A stretch of DNA of 64,000 nucleotides. Origin: Lophius americanus (lineage: Eukaryota > Chordata > Actinopteri > Lophiiformes > Lophiidae). Position numbers and translations under genes: made by a program. This document shows, piece by piece, positions 1 to 14,800 of the stretch. Each line of letters begins with the position of its first letter. The stretch's first letter is position 1. The stretch is from assembly GCA_037951165.1 (NCBI GenBank), contig JBBDHG010000019.1, positions 8,817,501 to 8,881,500 of the forward strand, given 5' to 3'. The notes beneath the pieces are model-generated. The model had not been told where the DNA came from. It did no database searches and saw only the letters and a program-made list of their open reading frames with translations.

Positions 1-2729
1 TCAAGTAGCTGTTCAAAGAACCTTTACCGTTTACACTGTAGTTGAGAAGACTACAATAGGTAAAAAAGGAGAAACAATATCCCTGTTATTTCCTGTTTGT
101 AAGATATGATGCCACAGCAAAACAACCAGCAATACTCTGCAACCAAACAACCTAAACATAGCGACAAAGTGGCAAGAATAGACACAACCTCCATAAAACA
201 ATTTGAAAGTCTTGCCTAGAGAGTAGAAGAAGTCCTTCTGAGTCCCTGTAAGGGAACATAACCTGTATGCTTTAGGTTTTACTGTATGTTATAGTGAATA
301 TTATGGGTTCTGTGTTAGACAGTGCCTTGATTATATATATTTTAAAAGTAGGGGACACATGTGGGAAAAAGCTGACCCAGGCAGATTATCTGTTCACAAT
401 ATCTGCTTAAGGCCCCTACCCTGAGCTTGGCTTTGCTCATGCATTTTGTATTAAAATACACTGATTCAACAACTCTTTGTGAGGTTATTTTTCGGTTCCC
501 TTTGGTGACAATAGACGTTAAGCATTGTTAATGACCATTGTGTTTGTGAAGTATAACTGGTCTTTCAAAAATTGGACAAAAATTTGTTACTATTCGAACT
601 CTACTTGGCATCAGGTCTTCAATGTTGATCTTTAGATGCAAATTATTTCTGGTATGAAATCCAAGAACACAGCAACCTCAAACCATGCTTTAACAGGTTT
701 ACCTAGGCTATAAAAAAATGCATCAATCAAAACCAAATTTAATGCAAAGATCCATTAATAGACATTAGATTTTAGATCATACTCCTACAACTGCAGTTAA
801 TTCCATTATCATAACACATAACAGAAATTTACAATAATGGCAAAGGTACAGCAGTTCAAGATGGCTTCCATAAATGACAGATGACCATTCTCCCTCTTTT
901 TAAAATGCATCAAATATCCTGCGTATCAAAACTGCCAAACACACTTAATAATTTTTATCCTATAATTATGGCTGAGTTAGAAAACCCTTTTTCCAGTTTG
1001 AACTCCTTGGACTGAAAGATTGCTAGCCTCACCTGCATCACTGATGAAGACTATCCCAATACCCTTTAAGATCCTTAAATTCTCCAACATAAAGTTCAAT
1101 GCACAGTGTAAGGATTATGAAGATGTCACAGTATGGTAGCCATCGTCATGATCCGAGACATTTCTCCACTGGCAAGGCACTGCCACAGAGCCTGATTGAA
1201 CAAAGCTGATGCTAATCACGACAAAGTGTCTTGCTGAAGTCTGGCCACGGTATAAATGATGTTGTCATGGAAATTGGTATTAGTGGCATGTCCGTGTCCC
1301 TTTAAAGTTCCAATATCTGGTGATGCTACGTAGATATTAAGGAAATATTTTGACTTTGAATTTAGGTAATAGGTTTTTCTAAGTTCTTCCAAGACAGGTG
1401 GATTATCACATTCATGCCAAACTGGAATTCAGTCCTTTCATGTTGCATCATATCACTGCATTTCAGTGCTTTGTGCATTCTGTAGTGAAGAACTACATTA
1501 GGTTAAATCGCTTGCAAGATGGATGCAGCCCAAATATGAAACGCAAACACGCAGTGAGGTGTGCACTCGGCAGGCAGCGACAGACTTTAAGCAGCAACGT
1601 GAAACATCTCCTTGAATAATGTAATGTGTATGATTTTAACGTTGGGGCACATTTTTAATTTAATATGCAATTTGTAGTAATTTAATAAAAGTAATTGGTA
1701 CTGTCGACGTCATAAATAATTCACTACATTTCAGAAATCCCGTTAAACCCAACAGAAGCCTTACGTACATGCCCTTTAACACTGAGCTACCTAGCTAGCT
1801 ACCTATCTTACAGACACAAGTCTTCATCGTCTCCAGATACCTTGATAACTTAGGATTAATTCAGATGTTTGAAACCTAGGACTATAATGATTAAATAAAT
1901 AATTATACCAGCTGATGTCTTTGTCATCACAAAACTATGAACGAAAAACATAAAAAAAATGGCCAATGTTAGGTCAAACTATTAATATGGCTGCTATGGT
2001 GATCCATCCACTGTCTCAAAGTCACATACCAACGTCTGTTTCCATGACAGCATCAGTAGGCACTGAATTCAGTGGATATCCAGCAATAATTGCTTTTCAT
2101 TCAGTTCTGTGGTTCACCCCAAGTGAAGGAACAACTGACAGCATTATTTGTGTTAGAATGACATCACTGCAGACACCGCAGCCTACGTCGGTACCTTTCT
2201 ACGGACCACAATACGGGGAGCACGTCGAGCACCGGGGCTTATGGGTAGGAAATGACCCCTGTACTTAAACTGGAAGAATTAGAGGTTTGGGGATGGAGAC
2301 AGGAAAACAGTAGAGAAAAAGAAATACAGAAAGAAAGTGTGAAAGGTAAAGAGAGAGAAGTGCTACAAGGAGGAAGAGAAGAGGACAGATGAGCAGATGG
2401 AAAGAGAGGAATGACGATGATAAAAATATTGAAAGAAGAAATGATAAAGAGAAAAATGGCAAAAGAAAGACAGGAGAGGAAAAAGGGAGAGGGGAATGGA
2501 CAAAGAGCAGAGAAGTGAGTCATATGTGCAGGGAAACGAGGGACTGAGGTTGAGTGGGGTGAATGGTGATTGATGAAGGAATCTAAAGAGCGAATAGGGA
2601 AAGTGGAGGGCACAATTTGAAGGGAAGGAAGCAAGATCCAGCAGAATATAGTCATTACTCCGTTGACATGTTTGAAAGTTTGGTGATTGTTCTGTTGTGA
2701 AACCAAATCCTGAAAACGTCAAAGGTTAC
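1..2729. other. non-coding, probably map4k3 intron 12
   Basis: No exon-like sequence matching the next part of MAP4K3 was found on the minus strand, so this is most likely intronic. The only clear structure is the purine-rich tract at 2280-2640. Confidence 0.6.
2280..2640 (+). repeat. polypurine tract
   Basis: About 360 bases on the plus strand are strongly A/G-biased with few pyrimidines (runs such as GAGAGAGAAG). On the transcribed map4k3 pre-mRNA this is a long pyrimidine-rich stretch. The overlapping open frames here are low-complexity Ser/Leu/Phe strings, not genes. Confidence 0.7.
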
Positions 2730-2846
2730 CTCCGGTTCAGGGTCATCGTCATCAATGTCATTGAAAGTGCTGTGGTCAGGGTTGCTGGCTTTGTCAAGTA
2801 GTTCTATTGCCAGCGTCCTGCTGAGAGGCTGCGACACAAAGGGGTG
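2730..2846 (-). CDS. map4k3: map4k3 coding exon 12
   Basis: Encodes HPFVSQPLSRTLAIELLDKA, then an acidic segment ending DIDDDDPEPE. Acceptor TCTTCCAG, donor GTAACC. This is the leftmost exon that can be recognised. Confidence 0.94.
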
Positions 2847-5800
2847 CTGGAAGACGATCCAACCGAGGAGGTAAAAAGAAAAATTGATTGAAAAAATTAT
2901 ATTGTCAGTCGGGCCAATGTTTAAAGTTTTTAAGTGTTCAAGTTTGAGATGTTTTGCTTGACAAATAAAAATGTCCTGTGTACACGTAACATTTTTATTT
3001 TACCACCAGAGGCATGAATCTGATTTAAAAGCCCCTATAGTATAAAAGCTGAATTGTGGAGAGAGGGTTATCCATATCTCTAAATTCACCCCTACTTAAA
3101 GGAAACTATAAACATGTTATTTTGTAAGAACGGTACGTGTTGTTTTATTACACACCTGCAGCAGTTTCTCAGCAGTGGGCCTCTTCTTGGGGTTCTTTGT
3201 AAGCGACAATTTGACAAAGTGGTGGAAATTGTTTGTCCTTTTTTGACCATCCAGACAGACATATTGAAGATGAGAATTTTTTCAATCATCAGACTCGGAA
3301 CACGAGAAACATATTTTGTAAAAAAATTGTTGGAATAAAAGTGTGGAAAAAGGAAAAGCAGATTATGGGCATGATGTTCCCTTACCACTTCAGTTTATCT
3401 TTCAATTTAGGAGGCTGGAAATTACTCTTGGTCATTAAAAACAGAGCCCTATGAGAGGAGAGACAAAGATAAAACATTGAGTATTTTTCACTGTGTGTTA
3501 AGAGCTTCTGCATGGTTACACAACTAAATAGAGGTGGTTCATGCAGTTATAATGACATGATTAAAACAGATAGCTATCTCAATGACATCTCTTGATGCTA
3601 TGGTAAATCATACAACAAGTGTTGAAAAAATGCCATAATTTATATAATACAAATTAAGAGTTTGTTGTTTTTACCAATTTGGAAACAAACACACAGAGAA
3701 GGAAGAGAACAAACAAGACTGATAAGTAAAGTCAAATTTGGGTCATGAAAACTCCTCTACCTCATGGGATGCAAGTCAAACATGGGTGGCTGTAGTTCAG
3801 CCAACTCTATTGCAGTAATTCCCACAGCCCAGATATCACACAACTGGTTGTAACCTCCTTTCCTCTCGACGGCTGCCACCTCCGGAGCCATCCTTTGGAG
3901 ACAGGGAGAGCAAGAGGAGGAAAAGAATGAGGATAAAATGCGTTTGGATGTTTTTTTCCCCATGTACTGAATCAGGCTGATAAAACGGCTAAGGACACCA
4001 ACATTTTTTTCTTCAAACTGCACCAAGTGCAAAATATAGCATATCAATCACCTGTAAGACTGTGCGAGAAAATCTTTTGAGTTTTCCCAAAATCCAAAAA
4101 AGCAACGACACACAGAATAGTTCGAGTTAAACGGTAAAAGGAACAAATATTCATTTAATTGTCAAAATGTGGTAAACCTGTAGGTCACGATCACAACATT
4201 TAAGCTGACTGCTGTGTCCATTTGGCAATACGCCTCATTATTTTTCGACAACGTGGGATTTCCGGTATAACTGGAACTGTAGACATTAACATGTGAGCAA
4301 GACCATAACTCTGCACCCTTTCTAGAATCTGCTTCAGTTGGAACAATTCTACAACAGATTCATGTTTTCTATTCCTGTTTTGTAAAGGTTTTATATAAAA
4401 GGGGAATAATCTGTTTGGATTACAGATACAATGACAACCAACAGCTATCACAATAAATGCATCAAACATTTAGACAAAAGATTCTATTATATCCCTGTAT
4501 CTTCAGGCCTAAGACAATTTCTGTCAGAGTCATACTGACGTGTTTGCCCTGACTGATAAAAGGTTTTATGCTCATAAATGCTGTAAATGGAGTATGGAAG
4601 AAACCAAAGACAATTTACCAGTATGGAGTTCCGATGAAGGACTTCCTCTTGGCTAGAGTTGCTGTGATCTGGGCCGAAACACCAAAGTCAGCTAAGGAAA
4701 GAAAGAAAAGAGCAGGAAAAACAGGGGAAGGGAGTAATAGGGAAGAATGAGAACAAGTGGAATAAAAAAGGGGAACAAATTACGGGAGGATGAGAATAAA
4801 TAGAAAATACAGCAAAAATGATTAAATGAACGTGAGAAATAAAATCAATAAATGTGGTCATTCAGATTGAGTCTGGTGAAAAAGCAGCCAAGAGCAGAAG
4901 CCTTGTGTTTCCTCCTCACCTAGTTTAACGTAGCCGTTGTCTGTCAGGAGGATGTTGGCTCCCTGTCAAAGACAAAAACACCACACTGAAGGTTAATTCA
5001 AATTAAAATTCAAGTTTGTAACTAAATGGTTTATAATTGATCCATGTAGCTTGCAGCTGTGAATAAACAATCATTTTCCCTATCAAAAACATAATCAGTA
5101 CCAAACATTTTTATTTTCAGCATCACTAAAGGCAGACATGCTTGTAGTCATTAGAATTCCTTTGTTTACATACATTTTCCATTTTCTCCAAACTCACCTT
5201 GATATCTCTGTGCATTTTGCCTTTATTATGTAGGTAGTATAAACCCTGTAAACAGGAATGCATAGTAAGTGGTGTTACAAGCAAACGTAGACACAATAAG
5301 ACACTCGTGTAGTTGAAAAAACAACATGACACTGAAAAAAGAAAATCTGAATCTGTATGTTTATGTATTGTATCTGAATTCTAAAGTATTTCTAAAAGGA
5401 GATATTTGAATATTTTTCCCTTATCATTGGTTCAAATTATATATTTGAGAGGTTGCTTGAACTTTAAGTTTATCGAGTAGGTAAATGTTTCTCTGCTCGA
5501 TGACTGCCTCAAATGTATGTATTGGTAATACTCCAATGCATACACACTATTGTGCTTTGATTGTTCTTGAGGGTTTCCTAAAAGATTATTATTTTTTCAT
5601 GAAACTTGTCAAACACATCAATCATATGCTGTTGGGCTTTCGGGTTACTGGGGACTTTTAACATTATTCTTATTGTTCTTGGGGATAAAAAACAACTTGC
5701 GCTGTTTTGAGTGTGGACCGTTTGTCCAGGGTGTAATTTTAAGAAAATGTCATATGTCTTGAGCAAAATTGCACAAACACGTCAACCATATGCTCGAGTG

Positions 5801-8800
5801 ATGCAATTGTTTACTATCTGGAAATTTTTACAATTTGGTTTTGTGTTTCCAACTATAACATTAGAACTATTGACAGGTGAAGTCACAATAACACTGACTT
5901 TCTCATCACGATGGGATCCACCTGTCAGTGGATAGGGTTTATGAATCAGCAAGTGAACATTGTCTTTGATAGAACTAGGTAAAATGGGCCAGCGTGAGTA
6001 TCTGAGCGACTCTGACAAGAGCTAAAGTACGATGTCTAGACAACTGGGTCAAAGCAGATCTGATACAAAACAAAAAGTTTCTCGCAATATGAGGAAATTC
6101 ATTAAATTTTATTGCTGCCTGGTGTATACAAAGAATGACGCAAAATGTATCTTTTGCCAAAGGCAAATAGTGACTTTGTTTTATCGTTTCTTTGACAAAT
6201 TATACATTTATACCAGGAATGATATTAACTGCAATTTCACTGAATACAAATTATACAAATTAAAATACAAATTAAATTATTTTTTGTGTTTCCATGACAA
6301 GAAATTGGGGACAACCTGAGTAAGAGGGTCAAATTCACTTCCAGAGAATATCAGGGCACATGTAAGTTGGGCAGGAGGTTTTGATTATGTGTTTGTATGT
6401 GGGGTGGGGGTAGTTGGGTAAATATGGCATTCCCTGTTGGCTCATTTTAAATAACTGACTGACATGTTTAAGTTTTAGCATGGGCAGTTAGAACAAACCG
6501 TTCATTCACGATTTTAGTGTCATCAAACAGAGTAAACGAAGCAGTTAAGTAAAAGTAAAAACCAAAAAATATGCTTCTTTATTTATTCTCCACCTGTTTT
6601 CAAAAATACTATTATAATGAAGAAAAATACGTGTAAAGGGTACCTGCAGAGTTTCCCTCGACATGTAGGCTATCTGTGACTCTGACAAAGGCCCGGTTAC
6701 TGATATGTAACAAGAAAGAGTTAGAGAAAAAGACAGATATGCATATTAAGCACATTGTGTAAAACAAATACAAACAGCTCTCTTTAGATCAAAATATGCT
6801 TTTTTTTTTTTTTTTAGTGCATGTTGTTCTTACCATGATAGATATCCTGCAGAGAACCTCCTCCACAGTACTCCATACTGATCCACAACTTATCTCTCCT
6901 GCATAGAGAACACAGTGTTTAGACACTCTAGCGAATATCTCACACTCATACTTTTTACTTCTCAGATAGACTAGATCAGTGGGTACCAAAGTCTGGGTCG
7001 CGCCCTAATGGTGGGTTGCATGAAATCTTATTTGGGTCGCCAAATAAAGTAGTTATGATTTCATTTTGTACATCATCATTTTTTGTACATCTCTCATTTT
7101 TGTTACATCTCCAAATATAAAGTGCGTTATAAATGACATGTATTATTATTTTTATTTACTTTTATTCTTGAATTATAGTGGCAGTACTGCTTTCAGCCAT
7201 ATGGGGGAGCGTTTCTAGCTCCGCCACACATGGACAAGAGATGGCGTCTAATCCTTGATGATGGCTGCATGGAGTTCAGCCAATCACAGTTTGGCATTGG
7301 AGACCAGGCAGGTGGTGCCTTGTCCAGAACTCGTTGGGAGACATTGAATGCTTCAGCCGACACACCAGACTGGAGTGCCTCACTAAATATAAGGCCAATT
7401 TATCACGTTAGCAAGTGTTAGCTCTTTTCTTTTCCTTTCACAGGGGAGATATTTATTTTTTTCCTCCAGGTCCGAAGTTCCTTGCTTAGGGACTAACCCC
7501 TTCATAGTTTGTCCGTGGTAGCAAAACACCCACAATTCCCCTTGGTTTAATAATCTGCAGACCATATTTTCTGGCTACTGTGTCCTGCTGTACACATTAA
7601 GTCAAATAGCTCTCATCTAACTTTTTTTCCGTTGCACCTTTAATATCACACTCTGACACTTCCGCATAGCGCTCTCTTTCTCGCCCCCTCCATGTGCAAA
7701 CACACACAGAGGCTATTACAGAGGCCACTCACCCTGCAACACAAGGTAACGCATAAAACAAGCATAATAAGGGGATGTGGTTAAAAACATTCGATTGACC
7801 ATTTGATAACAACACCAGCAGTGCTTACCAACAAGCCTACTGGTTCTGATAATAGACATGAGCATCAAACCTTAAACAAGAAGTACAGTCTATTTGTTTA
7901 CTGAATATTGCTCCAGTAAGGCATATAGATTGCTATATAGTTTGTTTAATTGACACAACCCAAATATAGGTCTGTCAATATGCCAAAATGCACTTACCGC
8001 TGATTGCCTGTTTGCTTCATTAGAAAATGCACTTCATTTGTCTGCTTTTCATAAAGTTAAACGTGAACATTGTTTCACTGACGTGTTAAAGTCAAAATGC
8101 ACTTGATTTCTCACATGAAAATGAGAACATCTCTCATGGAATTGCTGTGTACTTTGATTCAATACATTTTCTCATCTATAAATCCAATTTGAAATATTTA
8201 TATTTTGATCAGAGGAGGTTAAACAAAGAGGTACCATTACCCCCCTTAAAGGACCTTATTATTTCGTATCTATAAAGTATTTTACACAGTGCAGTTTATA
8301 TTTTAAATTAGTATACAATGTAGTTTCAATTTAAAATTATAACCTATCCTTTTTAAATGGCTGCTATACATCTTCAAAAATAATAAGGGCAATAAAGGCG
8401 GCAGGAAAATGGTCAGGAATGTTCATTATTCTTGCAATTTATAGCTGTGATCTACTGGGATTTGGGTCGTGTTGGTTTGTCATTTAAAAAATGTGGGTCC
8501 CCACAGAAAAAGTTTAGAAACCACTGGACTAGATCACAGCTGTTCTTCAACTACAAACAGTAACTCTGTGTGTGCTCAGGTAAAATGCCTTGATATCATC
8601 AGCACTAAAATAACAATGCTAACCAATTCATTGTACATATGACTCACACACACTTACCGGAGATAGCTGCCAAAATATGCTACAATGTTGGAGTGTTTAC
8701 AGTCCTTCATCATTATAATCTCCTGCTGGACAACAGCAAAGTCCTCACCTGCAGTGACAGACAAACAATTACTACTGTGATAATCAGTCATGAGTGAGTT

Positions 8801-11800
8801 TGTTAGTGGATTTGTGTATAACAAAATTATGGCGGGCAGACACATGAGCAGCCCAGAACTAAAGGAGGGGGTAGAAGATGAGTGACTTTCAGCATATATT
8901 CCTTTTTCAATTTCCACAATTAAAAAACTTGAATTATTAAGTCAAGTTGAAAAAAACCATTGAAACTTTTTGAGGAGAATGGAGAGAATATGCCAATATA
9001 AGGGGGACAGAACAGGGTAGATTGTGGAAAGAGACAAAAGGGTCTGATGGAAAACTCTAAAGGAAAAAGATGGTGTGGAGATAAAAGGATGAAATGGCTC
9101 ACCCGGTTCAAGCTTGATGACTTTGATAGCAGCCAGCTCTCCTGTGTTGACATTACGAGCCTGAAAGGGATAAAAGAGATAAACTGAGTAATCGGGGACT
9201 GAAACACAAAACAATTGTTTAGTAACGCTCCTGAAAGCAGAAATATATTTGAGTTGCACCTTTTGAACAGAAAAAGACACTATCGTTTTGGATGTTTTAA
9301 TCTAAATACTAAGCCAAAATGGTGCCAAAAAAATGGCACATGGAGTGCATATGAAGTCCAATGTGACTGCACTGTGAGGGGCACAGTGCAGTAGGTTGTT
9401 TCACCCAAGAAATGTAAGTGCATTTTCCTGTGGATTAGATGAACAGTCTGTTTACTGCACAACTGTTATAAAGAATAAAATGATTTGCAAATGATAGCAG
9501 CCATGTTTGATTCCAGAGCCCCAACAATCCCATTTCAGTGCATTTTAACTTCGTTTGAAGTCTAAATATTAACTAGAATTTTGGCTTCTGATAATCCTTC
9601 AAATTCATGGATTGATCAAATTAACTAGCCTTCATCGATAATATTTTTTCTCACCAATCCCGAAGCGCGACCTGTCCCATCAAACAGGCTCTAGCGATAA
9701 ATCAGAGGCTTGTATCGTTACTTCCTTCATTGATAATGTCAACCACTAAGAACATTTCTGGTTAATTGATTATAGCCAGTTTTTTTAAATCCATTTAAAT
9801 TCCAAAACTCAACAACTCACATCAAGACAATGCAGGGTGGCAGAGATATTCAGAAAAGGATATTAAAAAGTATTTGCTCTATTTCTGAAAGGCTAAAAGA
9901 TGTTGAAGAGTCGGGGTTTTGCATGATAGACAAAAAAAATTTGTAATGGTGTGCTGCGTTTACATTTAGGCGCAATACTGGTTTGATACGATCGGAATTC
10001 AATACGGCACACACACGATAATAAAAGATCATAATAAATGATGATAAAAGATGTACTTTCAAAAGCAGCATGAACTACTTGCTTCTATCACGCTGAGAAT
10101 GTGCCGATATGACTGTGTGCGATGATCCCATTACAACTGTTTTTCATGTCGAAATTCCCCGGATGAACTCCTCAAATTAAATCTAATGTTATGTCTGAAA
10201 AAACAGAGTTTTCATAAAATGTTCCCTCTAGTGAGTAACATATGAACTATCAGAGTAAAATTTGAAAATTATCCATGAAATAGGTTTTGAATTATCGTGT
10301 TAACATGAACGATCTGAGGCATCGGAGACACGCATGTGACCATGCCCTACTTTTCCGGGACATAATAATTGATTCCCCCACGAGTCCGATCTCTCCAAAA
10401 GCCTTGGTTAAGATCCACTCAATAGCTCTTCTTGAGCAATGACAGACCAACCAGAGAGGGCAAAAATAGAACCTCCCGTTGATGTGGAGTGTTTACTTTC
10501 CATTTTAGCTCCCTTTAATTCAATTAAAGGCCATAAAGAATGGACTTGACAATTAGAATAATTATAATAATAAATGTGTATATATTATGATAATTTGTCA
10601 TAATGAAAGTGCTGGGACTTTTCTGCAAGTGATCTCTGGATTTAAATGTAAACTTCACCAATAAGGCATTGAAGAAATGCCCAGCAGACAAAATAAAAAG
10701 GTGTCAAGGGCTACTACAAGGAATTAAACAGCTGCACTTTTAAAATGAATTGGTAATTCTATTTAATAATCAACAAGTAGGAAAATATTGTTTACTAAGT
10801 ATTTAGGGGAGGATGAAGGATGAAGAAGAACGATGCCAACCCATAGCAAAACATAATTGTGGGAGAAAGGAGATAGAAGAAGAAGAATGATGTAGAGCGA
10901 GAGCAGAGGGTGCGTTCTCAGTCACCAGACACATTGTTGATGAGTCATTCTGCGTAGTGTCACAGTTGGCGGCAACAACACAGCCTGACTCCACTTGACT
11001 GGCCGGTTGTTCTGACTGCCTGACAGAAGCTTGCTGCCTAGTGTCAGGTTAATAAACTTATCTATGCCATAGGGCAAGGCACTTTGCTAACATTATCTTC
11101 TAAACTTGCTATGTACCTCGGGTGATTCAATTTGAAGTATGTCTTTAAGTTCAACATTTTTCATACAGTTCACACAGATGAAGACCATTCCAATAGCTCC
11201 TGCTGCACTTTGTCCATGGCATGTGGGGCTCGGCCATTAATTGTTACAAAAGCGAGATCTCAATTCATATGTCTGTATTTTTATTTGGACAGGGTGTCAT
11301 TCGTGGAAAGAAAAAGAAGGATTCCTCCACTCTACCTCATCCGACAAGAATGTCATGTTACACTGTGTAAGGCATGGCAGCATAAACCAACTATCATGAC
11401 ATGCATCCAAACATTGACGTGGAAGTATAGGGTAAGCTTATCAAAGCTTCCAGTTTGTGCTTTGAGATAATGTTGTGAAACAGACACAGCAGCATTTGGT
11501 TTTCAGAAATATCTGTGACTTCACAAAAAACAAAACAAAGCAGTAATGGTGCTTACTCGTGGTTGATAATAGAGTTAAATAATATTCTAAAAGCTTACAG
11601 TACAACATCGTGAATGGGGGAAATGTATCTCTGCATTTAACCCATCCCCGCGGGAGCATTGGGCAGCCACTGTGGAGCGCCCGGGGAGCTGAGGTTTTAG
11701 GGCCCTGCTAAAGGACCCAGGGCCTATTGCGTCAGTGGCTGGGCTTGAACTCTGGTCTCCTGGTTAAGGGACGACGGCTCTGCCCACTGGGTTAAACACG

Positions 11801-14800
11801 CCCCAGCGAAATTCTCAATGTATCGTTACCAGAAAAGGAGGAGCTATATTTGCATGTTTGCATTACTAGAGCAATTTATGCATGAACACAGTATGACATT
11901 AGGTGGGTTTACGTTGACCCCTTCATTCCAAATAAATTCAGAATAAAATCCTAATTACAATGAAAAATGTTCCATCTACACACCCCATTCTGAATGAGAA
12001 TGCCTATTCTGAGGGAAATAACATTCCGTTTCATGAAGCTAGAACAAGTCCTTTGGAATAATGATCGGAAAGATAACCGCAGAATGTGAACAGTGGATTG
12101 GAAAACTTCTTCACTACTTACTGGTCAGTGCATGCCCGGAGGCATAAGCCAAATGCATGATCCTGGCATTTACTGATCTAGACCACATCCGAGAGTTTAT
12201 TTTTAATACATGCTCTAAGAGAATTAAGTCACTAAATTAAGTAAAAAAATAATGAACTGTTTTTTTTTTCGGAACAAAAGTCCAAGAAAAATTGTAATAG
12301 GCAGTAATAGACCCAAACGGTAAACTGACCATCGGTGAATCTGGGTTTTCCGGATTAATTGTGCAGTGAGAAGTTTCTGCTTTTAAAGTTACTTTGGATG
12401 ATGTTTATGTTAACATAAAATTTGATTGATGATTTCGATCAAATGAAGAAAAGGGCCACTGTAAACCCAGCTGGTGACAGCACGAGAAGGAGAGACCGGT
12501 GGATTTGCACGGGACATAACAACAATATAAGCAATAACAGTTCATCACTTCAGTTCTGACACACCCACTGGTACTATTTACAACTAATTCTTTGGGACAG
12601 TAGTCTTGACAGGCAATTTGCCTGATGGATTCACTTAAATTAGGTCAAAAGTCGTGTAGTAGCAGAGACAAGCCACCTCAGCTCACAGGTTCATGTCCAA
12701 GGTTTGAGTCTGTTACTTTTTCTATCCACTGATGAAAGGAATTGGCAGGGAGCTCCAGATTAAGTAAAATATATGACACGATACAAAGAAGTCAGTTCGC
12801 ACTGAGATCCATTTTCCTTCCTTGGGTAATTTCGTTTAAGACATTCACACACAGGCTAGACAGTCACTAGACATTTACCATAAACATTCACACACATCAG
12901 AAAATCAGAAAAAACCATAAATGTGGATTCAGATCTCAGTCATCATAACACAGGTTCTGGTTCAGCAACAGGATGGACTGATGGTATCAAAGAGTTTTAC
13001 AGCCTCTTGCTTTTAGATTGAGGGACTCTAATTCAACTCTTGGACTGCAGAAGTTGGTAACCATTCAAAAATCACCATTCAAAAAATTTGAATTATCAAA
13101 GCAGGTACCACTAGCCAGACTAAGCGTGCTCTTATTGTGAGTCGCCCTCTTGCCCTCTCTCGCCCAGTCGATCTGTATTGCATATTGCGTATTTCACTCT
13201 AATAGTTCATATTTTACTCACTAGGGGGAACATTTGTACAAAAACCCTCTGATTTTCAGACATATCCTAACAGTTACAAACCGTCCAATTTATTCCAAAT
13301 TTGGTACAAAACAATCAACACAATGAGCTATTTCTTGCTTATGTCATATTCTACTCAATGGTTTATATTTTACTTACTTACTTATTTATTAGGGGAATCG
13401 CTTTTACAGCGCAGGGGAGTGGGGGCCATTCATGGATATACACTTGCCGTTGGTAAGACCAGCATAGATTGGTTTGGATTAACTTCACACCATTAGAAAT
13501 GTTATAAAGTTAAACTATATACAACAGTAAACAACTTGAACTCATCGCCCTGCTTGTTTGACAACATTCTAGGACCAGGGTTGAGGTTGGTGTTTAACAA
13601 CTAAAAAAAGTTCCACCAGAAGCACTTATAAGATGAAGGTGACTTATCTCTCCATGTATTTAGTGTCGGTCAGTGAAGTCACAAACCCTTTATACATTCC
13701 TGCTACACTGACACACCCCAACAATATGCCGTGTAACAATATATACGTGTACCATCGCATGTACAAGATGTTTGTGTAGTACAGTATGTAGATAGCATTT
13801 AAGTTAAAAAAAATCAACAGTTCAAACCGCATTAATTATTTATGTAAATGTTTTGTGGAAGCACTGAGCTAACAACAACAACATTGTCCAACTTTGAGCA
13901 ATTTTAACTGCATGAAATGAGAGCACAATCCCAAAATAGGATTTGACACTTGTGCTGACACTATGCCAAGGTTTACTGAAGTTGCTCAGCAGCAGAGTTG
14001 TGTGCTACAAGAGGCACACATATCAACTTCCAAATGACATCTGGGTTTTTTTTATTGTCTTTTTTTTTTTTTAATGATTCAAATGATCCCTCCCTCCAAC
14101 TGTTAAACTCTGGGGAATCTTAACATTTCATTGAACATCTATTGACACAAATATCGTGGATCAATTAGTTGCAACATTTATACGAATACTACAGCAGCCG
14201 ATAGGGCTAAACGCACTGCAACCATCAATTTGACAATATGTGCATAATGACAAATCAAGATAACATCTTATTCAAGTTGAAAACACACCTACGCTCAGCA
14301 AATAAAGAAAATATCTTCCTCAATCACACATTACATTAAGAGAAAAACTAATTTTAGCAGGTTGTTTTCCTTAATGTGTTGTGGCTTCTGCAGCGTGCAT
14401 GTGTTTTTTTTTATTTGTTGCACGCATGTGTGTTGTCAACATGATGAAGGTGTTTTCATATAGCCATAAAAAGACTATCAAGCCATTAATCACTTTTATC
14501 TGTATGATATAGATCTCCACCTATAATTTCTCGATTGTGACAGACCTATTATAGGCTTTTTCAAACTAAGTACTTCTTTTAAGAGAAAGTCTGCCAACGA
14601 TGGAGTTCCCAGGAATTTAATCATCAAGTCAATAAATTGATAAATATTTTCCGTGTTTGTCCATTTTCTTGAAGCTACAAACATCATACCCACATTTTTA
14701 ACCAAGATGTCAACTGATTGGTCTATGTGGTCATGAAATCAACATAGACTTACATCTGGACCAATTACCACATACTTGGATCATTCAGGGAGAGATCAAG

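Noticed and set aside
2239..2706. 155-residue minus-strand open frame
   Set aside because: It is the complement of the purine tract: Ser/Leu/Phe low complexity with overlapping open frames in all phases and no family likeness.
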